18,225 nt of DNA from Leucothrix mucor (GCA_011322515.1 DRMS01000195.1:1-18225), one strand, 5' to 3'. Positions 1-7,428 are shown, numbered from the stretch's first letter. A program made the numbers and translations. Notes: a model not told the origin generated them from the sequence alone.

Positions 1-193
1 CTAACAACCCTGCTACCCAGTCGGTATTTTCACCTGTTTTTTCGATTTTTAAGAAGATGTGCTCACCTGTTCCTGAGGGGGTAAAGGCGGATATTTCATC
101 TACTTTAAAATCACTGGCTTTACTACGAATTATGCCGCTTAGCATATTGTCTTTATCGATGTCAGCACTAAAGGCTTTGGAAAATTGGTTCAT
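1..193 (-). CDS. truD: tRNA pseudouridine(13) synthase TruD, N-terminal part (cut by window edge)
   Basis: The gene begins with ATG at 193 on the minus strand and runs off the left edge, so only the first 64 codons are visible. The protein begins MNQFSKAF and continues with GIIRSKASDFKVDEI and the stretch GTGEHIFLKIEK, then NTDWVAGLL. This matches the N-terminal pattern of TruD, where a G-x-x-(K/R)-x-x-x-x-DF-V-E segment is followed by GEH and N-T. TruD converts uridine 13 of tRNA-Glu to pseudouridine in the cytoplasm. The catalytic aspartate lies outside the window. The start codon overlaps the tsaB stop by four bases (ATGA), so it is probably translationally coupled and the last visible gene of a yoaA-tsaB-truD operon. 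Confidence 0.85.
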   Translation of the reverse strand, partial: MNQFSKAFSADIDKDNMLSGIIRSKASDFKVDEISAFTPSGTGEHIFLKIEKTGENTDWVAGLL

Positions 194-927
194 TTGGAGG
201 CACTTCGCTCAGCAATAGTTTGGGCGATTTTATCACGTAAATAGATAGGCTGTGCTTGTTCTGCACTCACCGCTTTTCCTTCTTGGTAATCTCTTATGGC
301 TAATCTTGCAATATAGTGAGCTGAGGGGAGGATATTATCTATTTTTTTCACATTGCTACTATGATCCAGCGTTAATTGCTGTTCATAAGCATCCCAGCCA
401 CTACCCGCAGCCACCCACTCAATACGTGCCTCTGGAGATAATAAAATAGCTAATTGCAATACGTCTGGTATATTAACCGTTTCTATGCCTTTTAATACCA
501 TCAAACCGTTTTTTATTGAATAGGTTCCCCAATAAACTTCTCCCATACGTGCATCAAGTGCGGGCAAACAATGCTCTGCGCCCTGCTCTTCTTGCATTTG
601 TTGCGCTATCGCGGCCAATGTTGAAATAGGCAATAGTGGTTTATCAATGGATAGTGCAACACCCTGCGCGACACCTGTTGCTATACGCACACCTGTAAAG
701 GCACCTGGACCTCGGCTAAAAGCGACCGCATCGACTTGTGCTAATTTCACCCCTGCTTGTGCTAATACATCATCCATCATATTAAAAATACGCTTAGTGT
801 GTTCACGCGGTGCTATTTCAAAGCGTGTTATTATTTTATCGCCAATGGCTAATGCGGCGGAACAGGCTTCTGTAGCGGTTTCAATTGCTAGAATAATGGG
901 GGCTTTGTTTGAATTATCGTGTGTCAT
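190..927 (-). CDS. tsaB: tRNA threonylcarbamoyladenosine biosynthesis protein TsaB
   Basis: A 245-residue protein of the ASKHA fold, close to the usual size (E. coli TsaB is about 230). The N-terminal phosphate-binding strand reads ILAIETATEACSAALAIG (about residues 12-29). The segment FSRGPGAFTGVRIATGVAQG (about 71-90) and ALDARMGEVYWGTY (about 123-136) are TsaB hallmarks. TsaB is the scaffold subunit of the TsaB-TsaD-TsaE complex that installs N6-threonylcarbamoyladenosine at position 37 of ANN-decoding tRNAs. It has lost catalytic activity relative to TsaD, as is normal for the family. The gene overlaps yoaA upstream and truD downstream by four bases each (ATGA at both junctions). This points to one operon with coupled translation and no room for an internal promoter outside coding sequence. 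Confidence 0.95.
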   Translation of the reverse strand: MTHDNSNKAPIILAIETATEACSAALAIGDKIITRFEIAPREHTKRIFNMMDDVLAQAGVKLAQVDAVAFSRGPGAFTGVRIATGVAQGVALSIDKPLLPISTLAAIAQQMQEEQGAEHCLPALDARMGEVYWGTYSIKNGLMVLKGIETVNIPDVLQLAILLSPEARIEWVAAGSGWDAYEQQLTLDHSSNVKKIDNILPSAHYIARLAIRDYQEGKAVSAEQAQPIYLRDKIAQTIAERSASK

Positions 928-2846
928 ATATTATGTACTTTAAAAAAGCGCTCTACTACGTCTTGCTTACTGGTACGTGGAACGCGGGGAATACTGTTTA
1001 AAAAGGTTTTGCCATAAGATTTGGTACGCAAACGTGGGTCACAAATCATTAAGATGCCTTTATCATTTTCATCACGAATTAAGCGCCCTACTCCCTGTTT
1101 TAGCGCAATCACCGCTTGTGGCAGTTGATATTCAGCAAAGGGATTGCCACCGCCTTCACGGATGGCTTTAATACGTGCTTCAAGTACAGGATCACCAGGT
1201 GATGCAAAGGGTAGTTTATCGATAATCACACAGCTTAATGCTGCACCACGAACATCAACGCCTTCCCAAAAACTACTCGTTCCTAGTAAAACGGCATTAC
1301 CAAAATCACGAAATTTTTCAATCATATCCGCCTGTGAGGAGTCGCCTTGCACGAGAATAGGATACTCAATTTCATCTTCCAATAATTCTGCGGCTTCATT
1401 TAGCGCACGATAGCTGGTAAAGAGCATAAAGGTGCGCCCTCCTGCGGCTTTAATCACGGGCAATGCCGCTTCTACTACAGACTCTACAAAATTATGCTGT
1501 TGCGGTTCGGGCATATCAGGGGGCGCATAGAGTAGACCGTGATGCCAATAATCAAAGGGACTGTCGAGCAATAATTCTACAGGCTGTTCCATACCAATGC
1601 GCTGGGTAAAATGATCAAATGATTGTTGTACTGCGAGTGTTGCTGAGGTCAAAATCCATGCACACTGCCATGTTTCTAGCTGTTTTTTAAACGGCTCTGC
1701 GATATCCAAAGGGGTTGATACTAGCGAAAAGGAGCGGGTAAATGTTTCATACCACTGCACCGTGTTTTGTTTAGGACTATTAAGCTGGTTTAGTTTGTTT
1801 TTTAGGTCAACCAAGCGCTCAAAGCAAGAGTCCAATTCTTTACTTCGCTCTGCGGCATGCTCCATTATTTTTAGTAACTCGGTGAGTATCTCATCAAGAT
1901 GTTGCATTTCTTGCTGGATGGCTGGTTTAGTGCTGATTTTGTACCACGGTTCGCGTAATCCTGGTTTATCCATTGCCAAACGCAGATCTGCCACACACTT
2001 GTCCAATTCACGTAGACTGTCGCGCAGGGTTGGCATATCAGCGGCATTAGCTAAGCTTTCGGCTAAAATATCGCGGGATAATTCTAAAATTTGACGACTA
2101 CTTAAGACATCACTAAAAAAGGTCGAGGCGATTTCAGGTAACTGATGCGCTTCATCCAGAATCACCGCATTGGCACTGGGCAGTAGCTCACCAAAACCTT
2201 CTTCTTTTAGTGCCATATCCGCAAAAAACAAGTGATGATTCACCACCACAACATCTGCTTCCTGTGCTTTTTTACGCGCTAGTGCAACGTAGCAATCGGT
2301 ATAATCTTCGCATTCTTTGCCCAAACAATTATCAGCCGTTGAGGTGACGGATGACCAAACCTCTGCGTCACGCGGTACACTATTTAGCTCAGAGACATCA
2401 CCGACACTAGTAATAACCGCCCAATCTGCAATACGCTGAATATGGGTAATCGAACGACGATCCTTAAACTGTGCTTCTGCTTGGCTACGTTGCAAGCGAT
2501 GCAGGCAGAGGTAATTTGCACGACCTTTTAATAAAGCCGTTTTGCTACTGGATTTAAGTGCTTTTTTTACGAGAGGAAGGTCTTTTAGATAGAGCTGGTC
2601 TTGCAGGGTTTTACTGCCAGTGGAGATAATAATGCGCCCACCAGAGGCTAACGCAGGCGCTAAATAGGCGAATGTTTTACCTACACCTGTCCCTGCTTCA
2701 ATAATAGCGGTCGAATTATTCTGTATCGCAACGGCAACGGCATCAGCCATTTCCTGTTGCTGCGGACGCGCTTGAAAGTTATCAATCTGCGCAGCTAGTG
2801 GCCCATCGTCACTTAATAAGCCCTGTCCGTTAATTTTATTATCCAT
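924..2846 (-). CDS. yoaA: ATP-dependent DNA helicase YoaA (DinG/XPD-like, iron-sulfur)
   Basis: A 640-residue superfamily-2 helicase, near the length of E. coli YoaA. Counting from the ATG at 2846, Walker A is EAGTGVGKT at about 50-58 and the DEAH box lies in ILDEAHQLPE at about 231-234. Motif VI is GVGRLIRDENDKG near the C-terminus. Four cysteines between Walker A and DEAH, at about 114, 174, 179 and 185 (NYLC, DNC, KEC, TDC), are placed as in XPD/DinG proteins to hold a 4Fe-4S cluster. In E. coli YoaA acts with the HolC subunit of polymerase III in repair of stalled forks; the same role here is inference. A GTG at 2861 would add five residues. I prefer ATG because a TATACT -10-like hexamer (2863-2868, minus) would place transcription initiation near the GTG. 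Neither start has a clear Shine-Dalgarno sequence. Confidence 0.93.
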   Translation of the reverse strand: MDNKINGQGLLSDDGPLAAQIDNFQARPQQQEMADAVAVAIQNNSTAIIEAGTGVGKTFAYLAPALASGGRIIISTGSKTLQDQLYLKDLPLVKKALKSSSKTALLKGRANYLCLHRLQRSQAEAQFKDRRSITHIQRIADWAVITSVGDVSELNSVPRDAEVWSSVTSTADNCLGKECEDYTDCYVALARKKAQEADVVVVNHHLFFADMALKEEGFGELLPSANAVILDEAHQLPEIASTFFSDVLSSRQILELSRDILAESLANAADMPTLRDSLRELDKCVADLRLAMDKPGLREPWYKISTKPAIQQEMQHLDEILTELLKIMEHAAERSKELDSCFERLVDLKNKLNQLNSPKQNTVQWYETFTRSFSLVSTPLDIAEPFKKQLETWQCAWILTSATLAVQQSFDHFTQRIGMEQPVELLLDSPFDYWHHGLLYAPPDMPEPQQHNFVESVVEAALPVIKAAGGRTFMLFTSYRALNEAAELLEDEIEYPILVQGDSSQADMIEKFRDFGNAVLLGTSSFWEGVDVRGAALSCVIIDKLPFASPGDPVLEARIKAIREGGGNPFAEYQLPQAVIALKQGVGRLIRDENDKGILMICDPRLRTKSYGKTFLNSIPRVPRTSKQDVVERFFKVHNI

Positions 2847-2916
2847 TATTGATGTCTGCACAAGTATAATTACTAACCGATCAGCTATCTAAAAAGTATA
2901 ACCGTAACCGCTCAAA

Positions 2917-3696
2917 TTACTGACGTTTATTATACTCATTCACCTCAGCCATCGCACGGCTATTACCTGATTTTTTGGCAACTTCAGAGATTAAACGCCA
3001 GTTTTTATCTGTCATTTCCTGATCACTAGCGGAATAATTAATAGCCTTTTTTGCCATTGTTATTGCTTGCTGATAATGACCTTTTTTGTAATGCAATTCG
3101 GCTAATTGATTCCATAGTTTAGGGTTCTGTGGCTCAATTCTTAAACCACGTTCTAATTTACTGATTGCTGCATCAGTACGTCCTAATTTAGCATCAGCAT
3201 AGGCTCGAACTAATAAAGTCTGTACCGCAGGGGATGATGCTGAGCGCCCTGCTCTTCTATCTTCTGCATTTTCTGGAATATTGGCGTAAGGGTCTATTTC
3301 AAGACCATCATCTTCTGGCTCAGGCGCAGTGGCAACAACTGATTTTTTCCTGATGGCTGGTTTGGTTTTCGATACGGGAGTTCGAGTAACTTGTGGAGAT
3401 GAGCCACTAGGATAACGTCCTACAACAGGCGCTTTATACTTTGGCTTAGTTGTTACCTTATAACGTGGCTTTGCAGGAGATCGCCTGACAGGTACTGCTC
3501 TTTTATAAGCATATGGCTTTGCAACATTAGGTGCTTGTACCTCAGGAATTTTTGGTAATACTCTTGGTTTAATGACACGTTGTGGTGGCGGTGTAGTCGC
3601 ACGCACAGAAGGCTGCGGTGAGCGACCTACTCTATCATTGATACTGGAACACCCACTAACGAACAGCATAAAGCTAATAATAATCAACAAACGCAT
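2917..3696 (-). CDS. TPR lipoprotein, candidate LpoP-type activator of PBP1b
   Basis: The 259-residue product starts with a lipoprotein signal peptide (MRLLIIISFMLFVSGC, lipobox VSGC, acylated Cys16, Ser at +2, which favours outer-membrane sorting). Residues 17-155 form a long proline-, lysine- and arginine-rich linker of low complexity. Two TPR units follow (about 159-226), with a helical tail to 259. This layout of outer-membrane anchor, flexible linker and TPR head is that of LpoP, the Pseudomonas aeruginosa activator of PBP1b, which is encoded beside ponB. Here the gene is likewise the next gene downstream of mrcB on the same strand. A purine-rich GGGGAT stretch upstream of the ATG serves as ribosome binding site. 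The LpoP role is inference from architecture and context. It could instead be an unrelated TPR lipoprotein. Confidence 0.8.
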   Translation of the reverse strand: MRLLIIISFMLFVSGCSSINDRVGRSPQPSVRATTPPPQRVIKPRVLPKIPEVQAPNVAKPYAYKRAVPVRRSPAKPRYKVTTKPKYKAPVVGRYPSGSSPQVTRTPVSKTKPAIRKKSVVATAPEPEDDGLEIDPYANIPENAEDRRAGRSASSPAVQTLLVRAYADAKLGRTDAAISKLERGLRIEPQNPKLWNQLAELHYKKGHYQQAITMAKKAINYSASDQEMTDKNWRLISEVAKKSGNSRAMAEVNEYNKRQ

Positions 3697-3760
3697 AATT
3701 TTTACTAATCCCCGTTATTTAATTTTTTACCAAGATACTGACGCCTGTGTGCAATATTTT

Positions 3761-3773
3761 TACCTATTAGGTA
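3761..3773. promoter_or_regulatory. Perfect short palindrome upstream of the TPR lipoprotein gene
   Basis: TACCTATTAGGTA is a perfect palindrome with 6-bp arms around one central base. It lies 65-77 bases upstream of the lipoprotein start, where an operator could sit. No convincing -10/-35 pair was found next to it, so the regulatory role is a guess. Confidence 0.2.
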
Positions 3774-3780
3774 TCCACAT

Positions 3781-3865
3781 ATGGCTTTTCATTTAAATAA
3801 TTTCCAAAGCCAATTTTTCTGAGACTGATACAACGCCTTTTTAGTTTGGAAAAATGGAAATTTAC
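3781..3865 (+). repeat. Dispersed repeat of about 85 bp, copy 1
   Basis: First of three copies (others at 12580-12660 and 13506-13595). It carries inverted arms TTTCCAAA (3801-3808) and TTTGGAAA (3845-3852). Shared blocks include TTTCCAAAGCCAATTTTTCT and CTGATACAA, followed by CTTTTTAGTTTGGAAAAA. The copy lies 85 bases upstream of the TPR lipoprotein gene and abuts the solitary terminal repeat at 3873. Confidence 0.75.
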
Positions 3866-3872
3866 TATCTAA

Positions 3873-3897
3873 GGAACGTGTACGAAACAACTTCCCG
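3873..3897 (+). repeat. Solitary terminal inverted repeat of a miniature element
   Basis: The run starting GGAACGTGTACGAAACAAC and ending TTCCCG matches, with one difference, the reverse complement of the right end of the complete element at 12345-12505. No partner end is visible nearby. It is therefore best read as a truncated remnant of that family, fused directly to the hairpin at 3897. Confidence 0.65.
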
Positions 3898-3923
3898 TAG
3901 GGACGTACCCTTGTGGTTACCCT
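3897..3923. repeat. Imperfect hairpin of the GTAGGG...CCCT type
   Basis: GTAGGGACGTACCC followed by TTGTGG and TTACCCT is an imperfect palindrome. It resembles the widely scattered GTAGGGGC... intergenic hairpins seen in many bacteria. Only one copy occurs in this window, so family membership rests on recall of the motif. Confidence 0.35.
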
Positions 3924-3932
3924 AATGTCTTT

Positions 3933-4076
3933 ATGAAAACCATTACTTTAAAGCGTCTTCAAAAAGAGGGCTACCAACTTAAGGCGGGACAAGTAACATC
4001 ATGGCAAATAACTCGCACCCTTCGACAAGCTCAGGGAACTAGCTTCCTGAGCTTGTCGAAGGGTGCGGGTGAATAA
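3933..4076 (+). other. Small open frame of 47 codons running through a repeat, probably not a gene
   Basis: ATG at 3933 opens a 47-residue frame (MKTITLKRLQKEGYQLKAGQ at its start) whose second half is the translation of the 4014-4067 palindrome. It has no Shine-Dalgarno sequence. The first 16 or so residues look protein-like and could be the decayed start of a gene into which the repeats inserted. I do not recognise the sequence. It is listed so the gap is described; expression is doubtful. Confidence 0.2.
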
Positions 4077-4102
4077 CAGAAACATGAACTGTCCCGCCTT
4101 AA
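3979..4102. repeat. Short element with 13-bp inverted ends enclosing a palindrome
   Basis: TTAAGGCGGGACA (3979-3991) is exactly inverted as TGTCCCGCCTTAA (4090-4102). The 124-bp unit encloses the TTCGAC...GCTCAGG palindrome at 4014-4067 near its centre. It contains no useful coding capacity. A miniature mobile element carrying a second repeat inside it is the simplest reading. Clear target duplications were not seen. Confidence 0.55.
4014..4067. repeat. REP-like palindrome, TTCGACAAGCTCAGG type
   Basis: A perfect 22-bp stem (4014-4035 pairs with 4046-4067) around a 10-base loop. The core is CCCTTCGACAAGCTCAGG. It shares its outer stem (GCACCCTTCGAC) and GCTCAGG with the palindrome at 12124-12176. 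It lies between mrcB and the lipoprotein gene, so it could form an RNA hairpin that attenuates or stabilises transcript from mrcB. No T-run follows on either strand, so a classical terminator is unlikely. Confidence 0.75.
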
Positions 4103-4163
4103 ACTGGTCGCTAAAAAGAACAATCATAAGAGATTACCCCTACCTGTGACTAACTATAGGCTA

Positions 4164-6527
4164 TCAATGCATCAAACTATCAATCCACTTCCCTTTAGCA
4201 TCTCGATGAGAAGCAGAGGGTGGGTTTCTATTTAAGTCATCCTCTGACGATGCTTTAGGCGCACAATATCGTCTTTTATGTGGTTTAGTACCACGAAGAA
4301 ATGGAATCGTTACTGCTGTTCCACAACTGGGGTTATATAATAGACCTGATGCCTTGTCTATCTTGACATATCTTATCTTGCTAGGACGCTTTGGTTTTAA
4401 AGGCTTGGTGGGTAATACCTTCATTAAATCTGCCCATACTCTTAGTGCTCCACTTCCCCCTGTCAAATTAGTTGACTTATTATCATCACGCCCTACCCAA
4501 ACCGATGCGACATGCTGACCTGTAAAGCCTGCAAACCAGCTATCACGCTTATTATTGGTTGTGCCTGTTTTACCTGCAGCATTTTTCCATCTTGGTAACA
4601 CGCTAGATAAATATTTGGCTGTTCCTGTCTTGGTAATTTCATTCATGACCGAGACTAATAAATAGGTGGAACCAGGCGAGGCAACTTGCTTTATATTCAA
4701 TGGATAGCGCTTTAGCGTATGACCGTAGGAGTTCATGACACTACGAATCGCTTGTAATGGAGTATAAGTTCCACCCGCTGCAATAGTTTGATACATCTGT
4801 TGAACTTGCAAAGGTGATAACTCTAACGCACCGAGTAATACCGAAGGATAGAGGGGAATATCAGAGTGAATACCCACATCATGAAGCATTTTAACAACAC
4901 GCTCCATACCTAGCTTAATGCCGATGCGCACCGTTGGCGTATTGCGTGACAAGATTAATGCACGCCTTAGTGTAACAACGCCCATATCACGATGATCATA
5001 ATTACGAGGCTCCCAGTTTTTCCTGCTCGAAAGACGCACTTTTACAGGACCATCGCTAATCGGTGTTGCTAAGTTAAATAATTGAGGTGTTTCTAATGCT
5101 GCCAGATAAACAGCGGGCTTTACCAACGAGCCTATTTGCCGTTTAGCATCTATAGCACGGTTATAGCCTGCATAACGTGCATCACGCCCACCAACAATTG
5201 CCAATATCTCGCCACCTTGCACACTACTAATAACCATTGCACCATTTAACTTTCCGCGAGGAATGCGTTGTGCACGTTCTAACAACCTGACGCGATGACT
5301 TAAAACACGCTCACCTGTGAGTTGCACAATAGGATCCATTGCAGTAAAAATAAGCAATCCTTCTGTACGTAAATCTTCCTCATTATAATCACGCTGTAAT
5401 TGTTTACGCACTAACTCTAAATAAGCGGGGAACGGGCTAACGCTTGGTGGTGCATAGGCGCTGATGCCCAGTGGCATTTGCTTGAAATCATCGGATTCAG
5501 CAAGGTTGATGACACCTTCTTTTGCCATAATATCTAATACTAAATTACGACGTTCTTTAGCTCTTTCAGGAAAACGGCGTGGATTATAGAATGAAGCACC
5601 TTTCGCCATGCCTATTAACAAGGCAATTTGCTCAGGTTTTAACTCTTTAGCGGGACGATTAAAATAAAACTGCGATGCCAGACCAAAACCATGTACTGCG
5701 CGCTTTTTATTCTGTCCTAAATAAATCTCATTGATATAGGCCTCTAGAATTTCACTTTTTGTATAATGCAACTCCAGCAAGCCTGCCATAATCGCTTCAT
5801 TTGCTTTACGCTTAAGACTACGCTCATTAGAAAGATAAAAGTTTTTAACCAACTGTTGCGTTAAGGTGCTACCACCCTGCACCGTGTGACCTGCTTTTAA
5901 GTTAGCGACCATCGCACGTCCTATTGAGCGTGGATTAACGCCCAAATGTTCATAAAAATGTTTATCTTCAACGGCAACTAATCCCTTGGTTAACAAGGGA
6001 GGAAGATCATCTAAACGCACCAAAACTCGGTCTTCATTATGACTAGGGTAAAAATTACCAATCAGAACCCGCTCCATGCGCATTAAAGTTAACGGATCAT
6101 CGCTATTCTCATTACTTAAGGATTTAATGAACCCTTTTCCAAGGACAATTTTTATTCTTCGCTCAGGCTCTTTATCATCCGCAAATTGAAATCCACGCGT
6201 ATGAATAATAAAGGTATTACCATTACGGATATATTGCCCTGTATCGATGGGATTATTGGTTTTACGATAATGTAATAACTGTAATTCTTTTTCTAGATCT
6301 CGTGCATACAGCCCTTTGCCAACATACATCTCTAAAGGACGTGCAAACACACGCGCTGGCAATGCCCACCGCTTACCTTCAAATTGAGTGGTAACATGAT
6401 CGTCCAGTTTTAAAACATAGGCTGCTGCCGCAAGCGAGCCGAGCACAATACCCGCTAACACCGCTATGCGGAAAATTCGCCAGAAGACTTTAAATACAAC
6501 TTTTAATGCGTTAAAAATACTATTCAC
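4164..6527 (-). CDS. mrcB: Penicillin-binding protein 1b, bifunctional glycosyltransferase/transpeptidase
   Basis: A 787-residue class A PBP, close to the family norm. A short cytoplasmic N-terminus and one membrane helix (about 19-40) are followed by a UB2H-like segment (about 65-150), the region that contacts Lpo activators in PBP1b. The GT51 domain has catalytic Glu187 in AVEDKHFYEH and the block QGGSTLTQQLVKNF. The transpeptidase domain has SLVK (Ser467, Lys470), SRN at 527-529 and KTGTT at 653-657. It polymerises lipid II and cross-links glycan strands in the periplasm. The start is GTG at 6527: no ATG lies before the membrane helix, and upstream there is no strong Shine-Dalgarno sequence. 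The next gene on the strand is the LpoP-like lipoprotein, separated by 467 bases full of repeats, so the two may be transcribed apart. Confidence 0.96.
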   Translation of the reverse strand: MNSIFNALKVVFKVFWRIFRIAVLAGIVLGSLAAAAYVLKLDDHVTTQFEGKRWALPARVFARPLEMYVGKGLYARDLEKELQLLHYRKTNNPIDTGQYIRNGNTFIIHTRGFQFADDKEPERRIKIVLGKGFIKSLSNENSDDPLTLMRMERVLIGNFYPSHNEDRVLVRLDDLPPLLTKGLVAVEDKHFYEHLGVNPRSIGRAMVANLKAGHTVQGGSTLTQQLVKNFYLSNERSLKRKANEAIMAGLLELHYTKSEILEAYINEIYLGQNKKRAVHGFGLASQFYFNRPAKELKPEQIALLIGMAKGASFYNPRRFPERAKERRNLVLDIMAKEGVINLAESDDFKQMPLGISAYAPPSVSPFPAYLELVRKQLQRDYNEEDLRTEGLLIFTAMDPIVQLTGERVLSHRVRLLERAQRIPRGKLNGAMVISSVQGGEILAIVGGRDARYAGYNRAIDAKRQIGSLVKPAVYLAALETPQLFNLATPISDGPVKVRLSSRKNWEPRNYDHRDMGVVTLRRALILSRNTPTVRIGIKLGMERVVKMLHDVGIHSDIPLYPSVLLGALELSPLQVQQMYQTIAAGGTYTPLQAIRSVMNSYGHTLKRYPLNIKQVASPGSTYLLVSVMNEITKTGTAKYLSSVLPRWKNAAGKTGTTNNKRDSWFAGFTGQHVASVWVGRDDNKSTNLTGGSGALRVWADLMKVLPTKPLKPKRPSKIRYVKIDKASGLLYNPSCGTAVTIPFLRGTKPHKRRYCAPKASSEDDLNRNPPSASHRDAKGKWIDSLMH

Positions 6528-6892
6528 TGTGATTGATTATTCGCTGTTATTGATGATGGTAAGTAGGTATACATATATTACAGTATAAATCTAACAAAAT
6601 TTGTGAAGGATAGCTTTCGAACGTCAAGGCATTATTGAAGGAGCATAGACGAGCTATATGACTGAGACAATAACGTAGAAGATCGGAAAATAAATTGCTA
6701 TGCCCCACTTTTTTGGGTACGAGCAAGTATTAGGTTTATTGTGTCCTCCTACTTAAGTAACAGGTTACATCTTCATTTGAGGGTAAAATAAAACGATGCA
6801 GTTTCGATGCAAAGATTATGCAAAAAAAACAGAACGTAACCTAATAACCTGATGCATTTTAGCTGATTTAACCAAACTTAGGGGAATAAATT
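6528..6892. other. Non-coding gap upstream of mrcB
   Basis: No credible gene is visible. The stretch must contain the mrcB promoter (minus strand, probably within 6540-6610), but no clean -35/-10 pair stands out. It contains one degenerate copy of the palindromic core (6621-6676). It also holds a weak inverted pair built on AGGTTAC / GTAACCT (around 6765 and 6837) that encloses a doubled CGATGCA. Confidence 0.4.
6621..6676 (+). repeat. Degenerate copy of the shared palindromic core
   Basis: Outer arms ATTATTG (6631-6637) and CAATAAC (from 6668), and inner arms GCATAG (6643-6648) and GCTAT (6653-6657), repeat the two-tier architecture of the cores at 7116, 12401, 13380 and 15464. Terminal repeats of a complete element could not be fixed. 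It is the most diverged of the five copies. Confidence 0.4.
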
Positions 6893-6970
6893 GTGGCAAA
6901 TCATCGTAATGAAAGTACATTTCATCAACTATTTTACGAATTGAATAATACTTACACATCACTTTACTAG
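6893..6970 (+). CDS. Possible micro-ORF of 25 codons
   Basis: GTG at 6893 is preceded at good spacing by AGGGGA, a strong Shine-Dalgarno match. It opens a 25-residue frame (MANHRNESTFHQLFYELNNT, then YTSLY) ending in TAG at 6968. A following frame, offset by one base step, starts with ATG at 6979 and was interrupted by a miniature element. The two may be halves of one decayed small gene. I recognise no family. The ribosome binding site is the only positive evidence for translation. Confidence 0.3.
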   Translation: MANHRNESTFHQLFYELNNTYTSLY

Positions 6971-7053
6971 TCAAGATAATGACTCAGTCAGTCGTTATGA
7001 ATCAAGATCAAATAAAAACCGATCCTATTGGAGAAAATGTTAATATCAGCCCC

Positions 7054-7364
7054 TTAGGAAGTTCCAAGCTAATGAATTTACCTATATTGCGCTGATTTTT
7101 TATTCCTGATTGGAGCATCTCAAGAAGCGCATAGTTGCTCTACGCAACGATTGAGATGATTCAAGTAGGTGCAAAAGGGCAAGTAAGATCATATCGTTAC
7201 CCACAAGTATGACTACTAATTTTATAAGTGCTTGTTTAACTGATCATCGTGGTAAAAAATGGGGAATATTTTTACTTTTCAATAGCCTTATACCGCAACT
7301 TCTACAGGCTTGTGGGTAACGATATGAAGTAAGATGGGTAAAATCATTGCTTGGAACTTCCTTA
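7054..7364 (+). mobile_element. Miniature inverted-repeat element, interrupted by a second one
   Basis: The ends are GGAAGTTCCAAGC (from 7057) and its inverse GCTTGGAACTTCC (to 7361). The match extends imperfectly inward for about 30 bp (AATGAATTTACC against the inverse of GGGTAAAATCATT). TTA occurs directly on both outer sides (7054-7056 and 7362-7364), as expected for a 3-bp target duplication. Inside is the palindromic core: arms CATCTCAA (7116-7123) and TTGAGATG (7151-7158). Subtracting the inserted 137-bp element and one copy of its 9-bp duplication leaves 159 bp, nearly the 161 bp of the related element at 12345-12505. There is no coding capacity, so a transposase must act in trans. Confidence 0.8.
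7181..7335 (+). mobile_element. 137-bp miniature element with 9-bp target duplication
   Basis: Perfect 18-bp terminal inverted repeats, CATATCGTTACCCACAAG (7190-7207) and CTTGTGGGTAACGATATG (7309-7326), bound a 137-bp non-coding unit. It is flanked on each side by the direct repeat AAGTAAGAT (7181-7189 and 7327-7335). Identical ends and an intact 9-bp duplication indicate a recent insertion into the older element around it. Nine-base duplications are typical of several DDE transposase families (for example IS4-like and some IS5-like elements). Which family mobilises it cannot be told from this window. Confidence 0.85.
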
Positions 7365-7397
7365 GTACTCCAGCAATTTAAGTTTAATGAGTATTAG

Positions 7398-7403
7398 TAT
7401 AAT
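7398..7403 (+). promoter_or_regulatory. Candidate -10 box for darP
   Basis: TATAAT, a perfect consensus hexamer, lies 26 bases before the darP ATG. No good -35 is found at 16-18 bases; only AATTTA-like sequence is present there. The miniature element ends 33 bases upstream, so any -35 would lie between it and the -10 box. Confidence 0.35.
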
Positions 7404-7428
7404 TACCAAATTTTGAGTCACATAAGTT

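Larger units (their letters stand above)
6979..7397 (+). pseudogene. Small reading frame interrupted by a nested miniature element
   Basis: ATG at 6979 opens a frame (25 codons, including MNQDQIKTDPIGENVNISP) that meets the element at the TTA of 7054-7056. Removing the element and one TTA copy rejoins it in frame to LVLQQFKFNEY and a TAG stop at 7395-7397, giving a 36-residue product. With the element present the frame reads 13 codons into the left terminal repeat before TGA. No Shine-Dalgarno sequence is obvious and I do not recognise the product. That the stop falls before darP and the frame is kept may be chance. Confidence 0.25.

Noticed and set aside
1762..2094. Plus-strand open frame of 110 codons inside yoaA
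   Set aside because: It is antisense to the helicase coding region, with no recognisable domain or ribosome binding site.
6759..6857. Possible further miniature element bounded by AGGTTAC / GTAACCT
   Set aside because: Only about 7 bases match without gaps and no flanking duplication is visible, so it is too weak to call.
7054..7364. CRISPR-like or riboswitch interpretation of the nested inverted repeats
   Set aside because: There are no regularly spaced direct repeats, and the intact 9-bp and 3-bp flanking duplications point to transposition.
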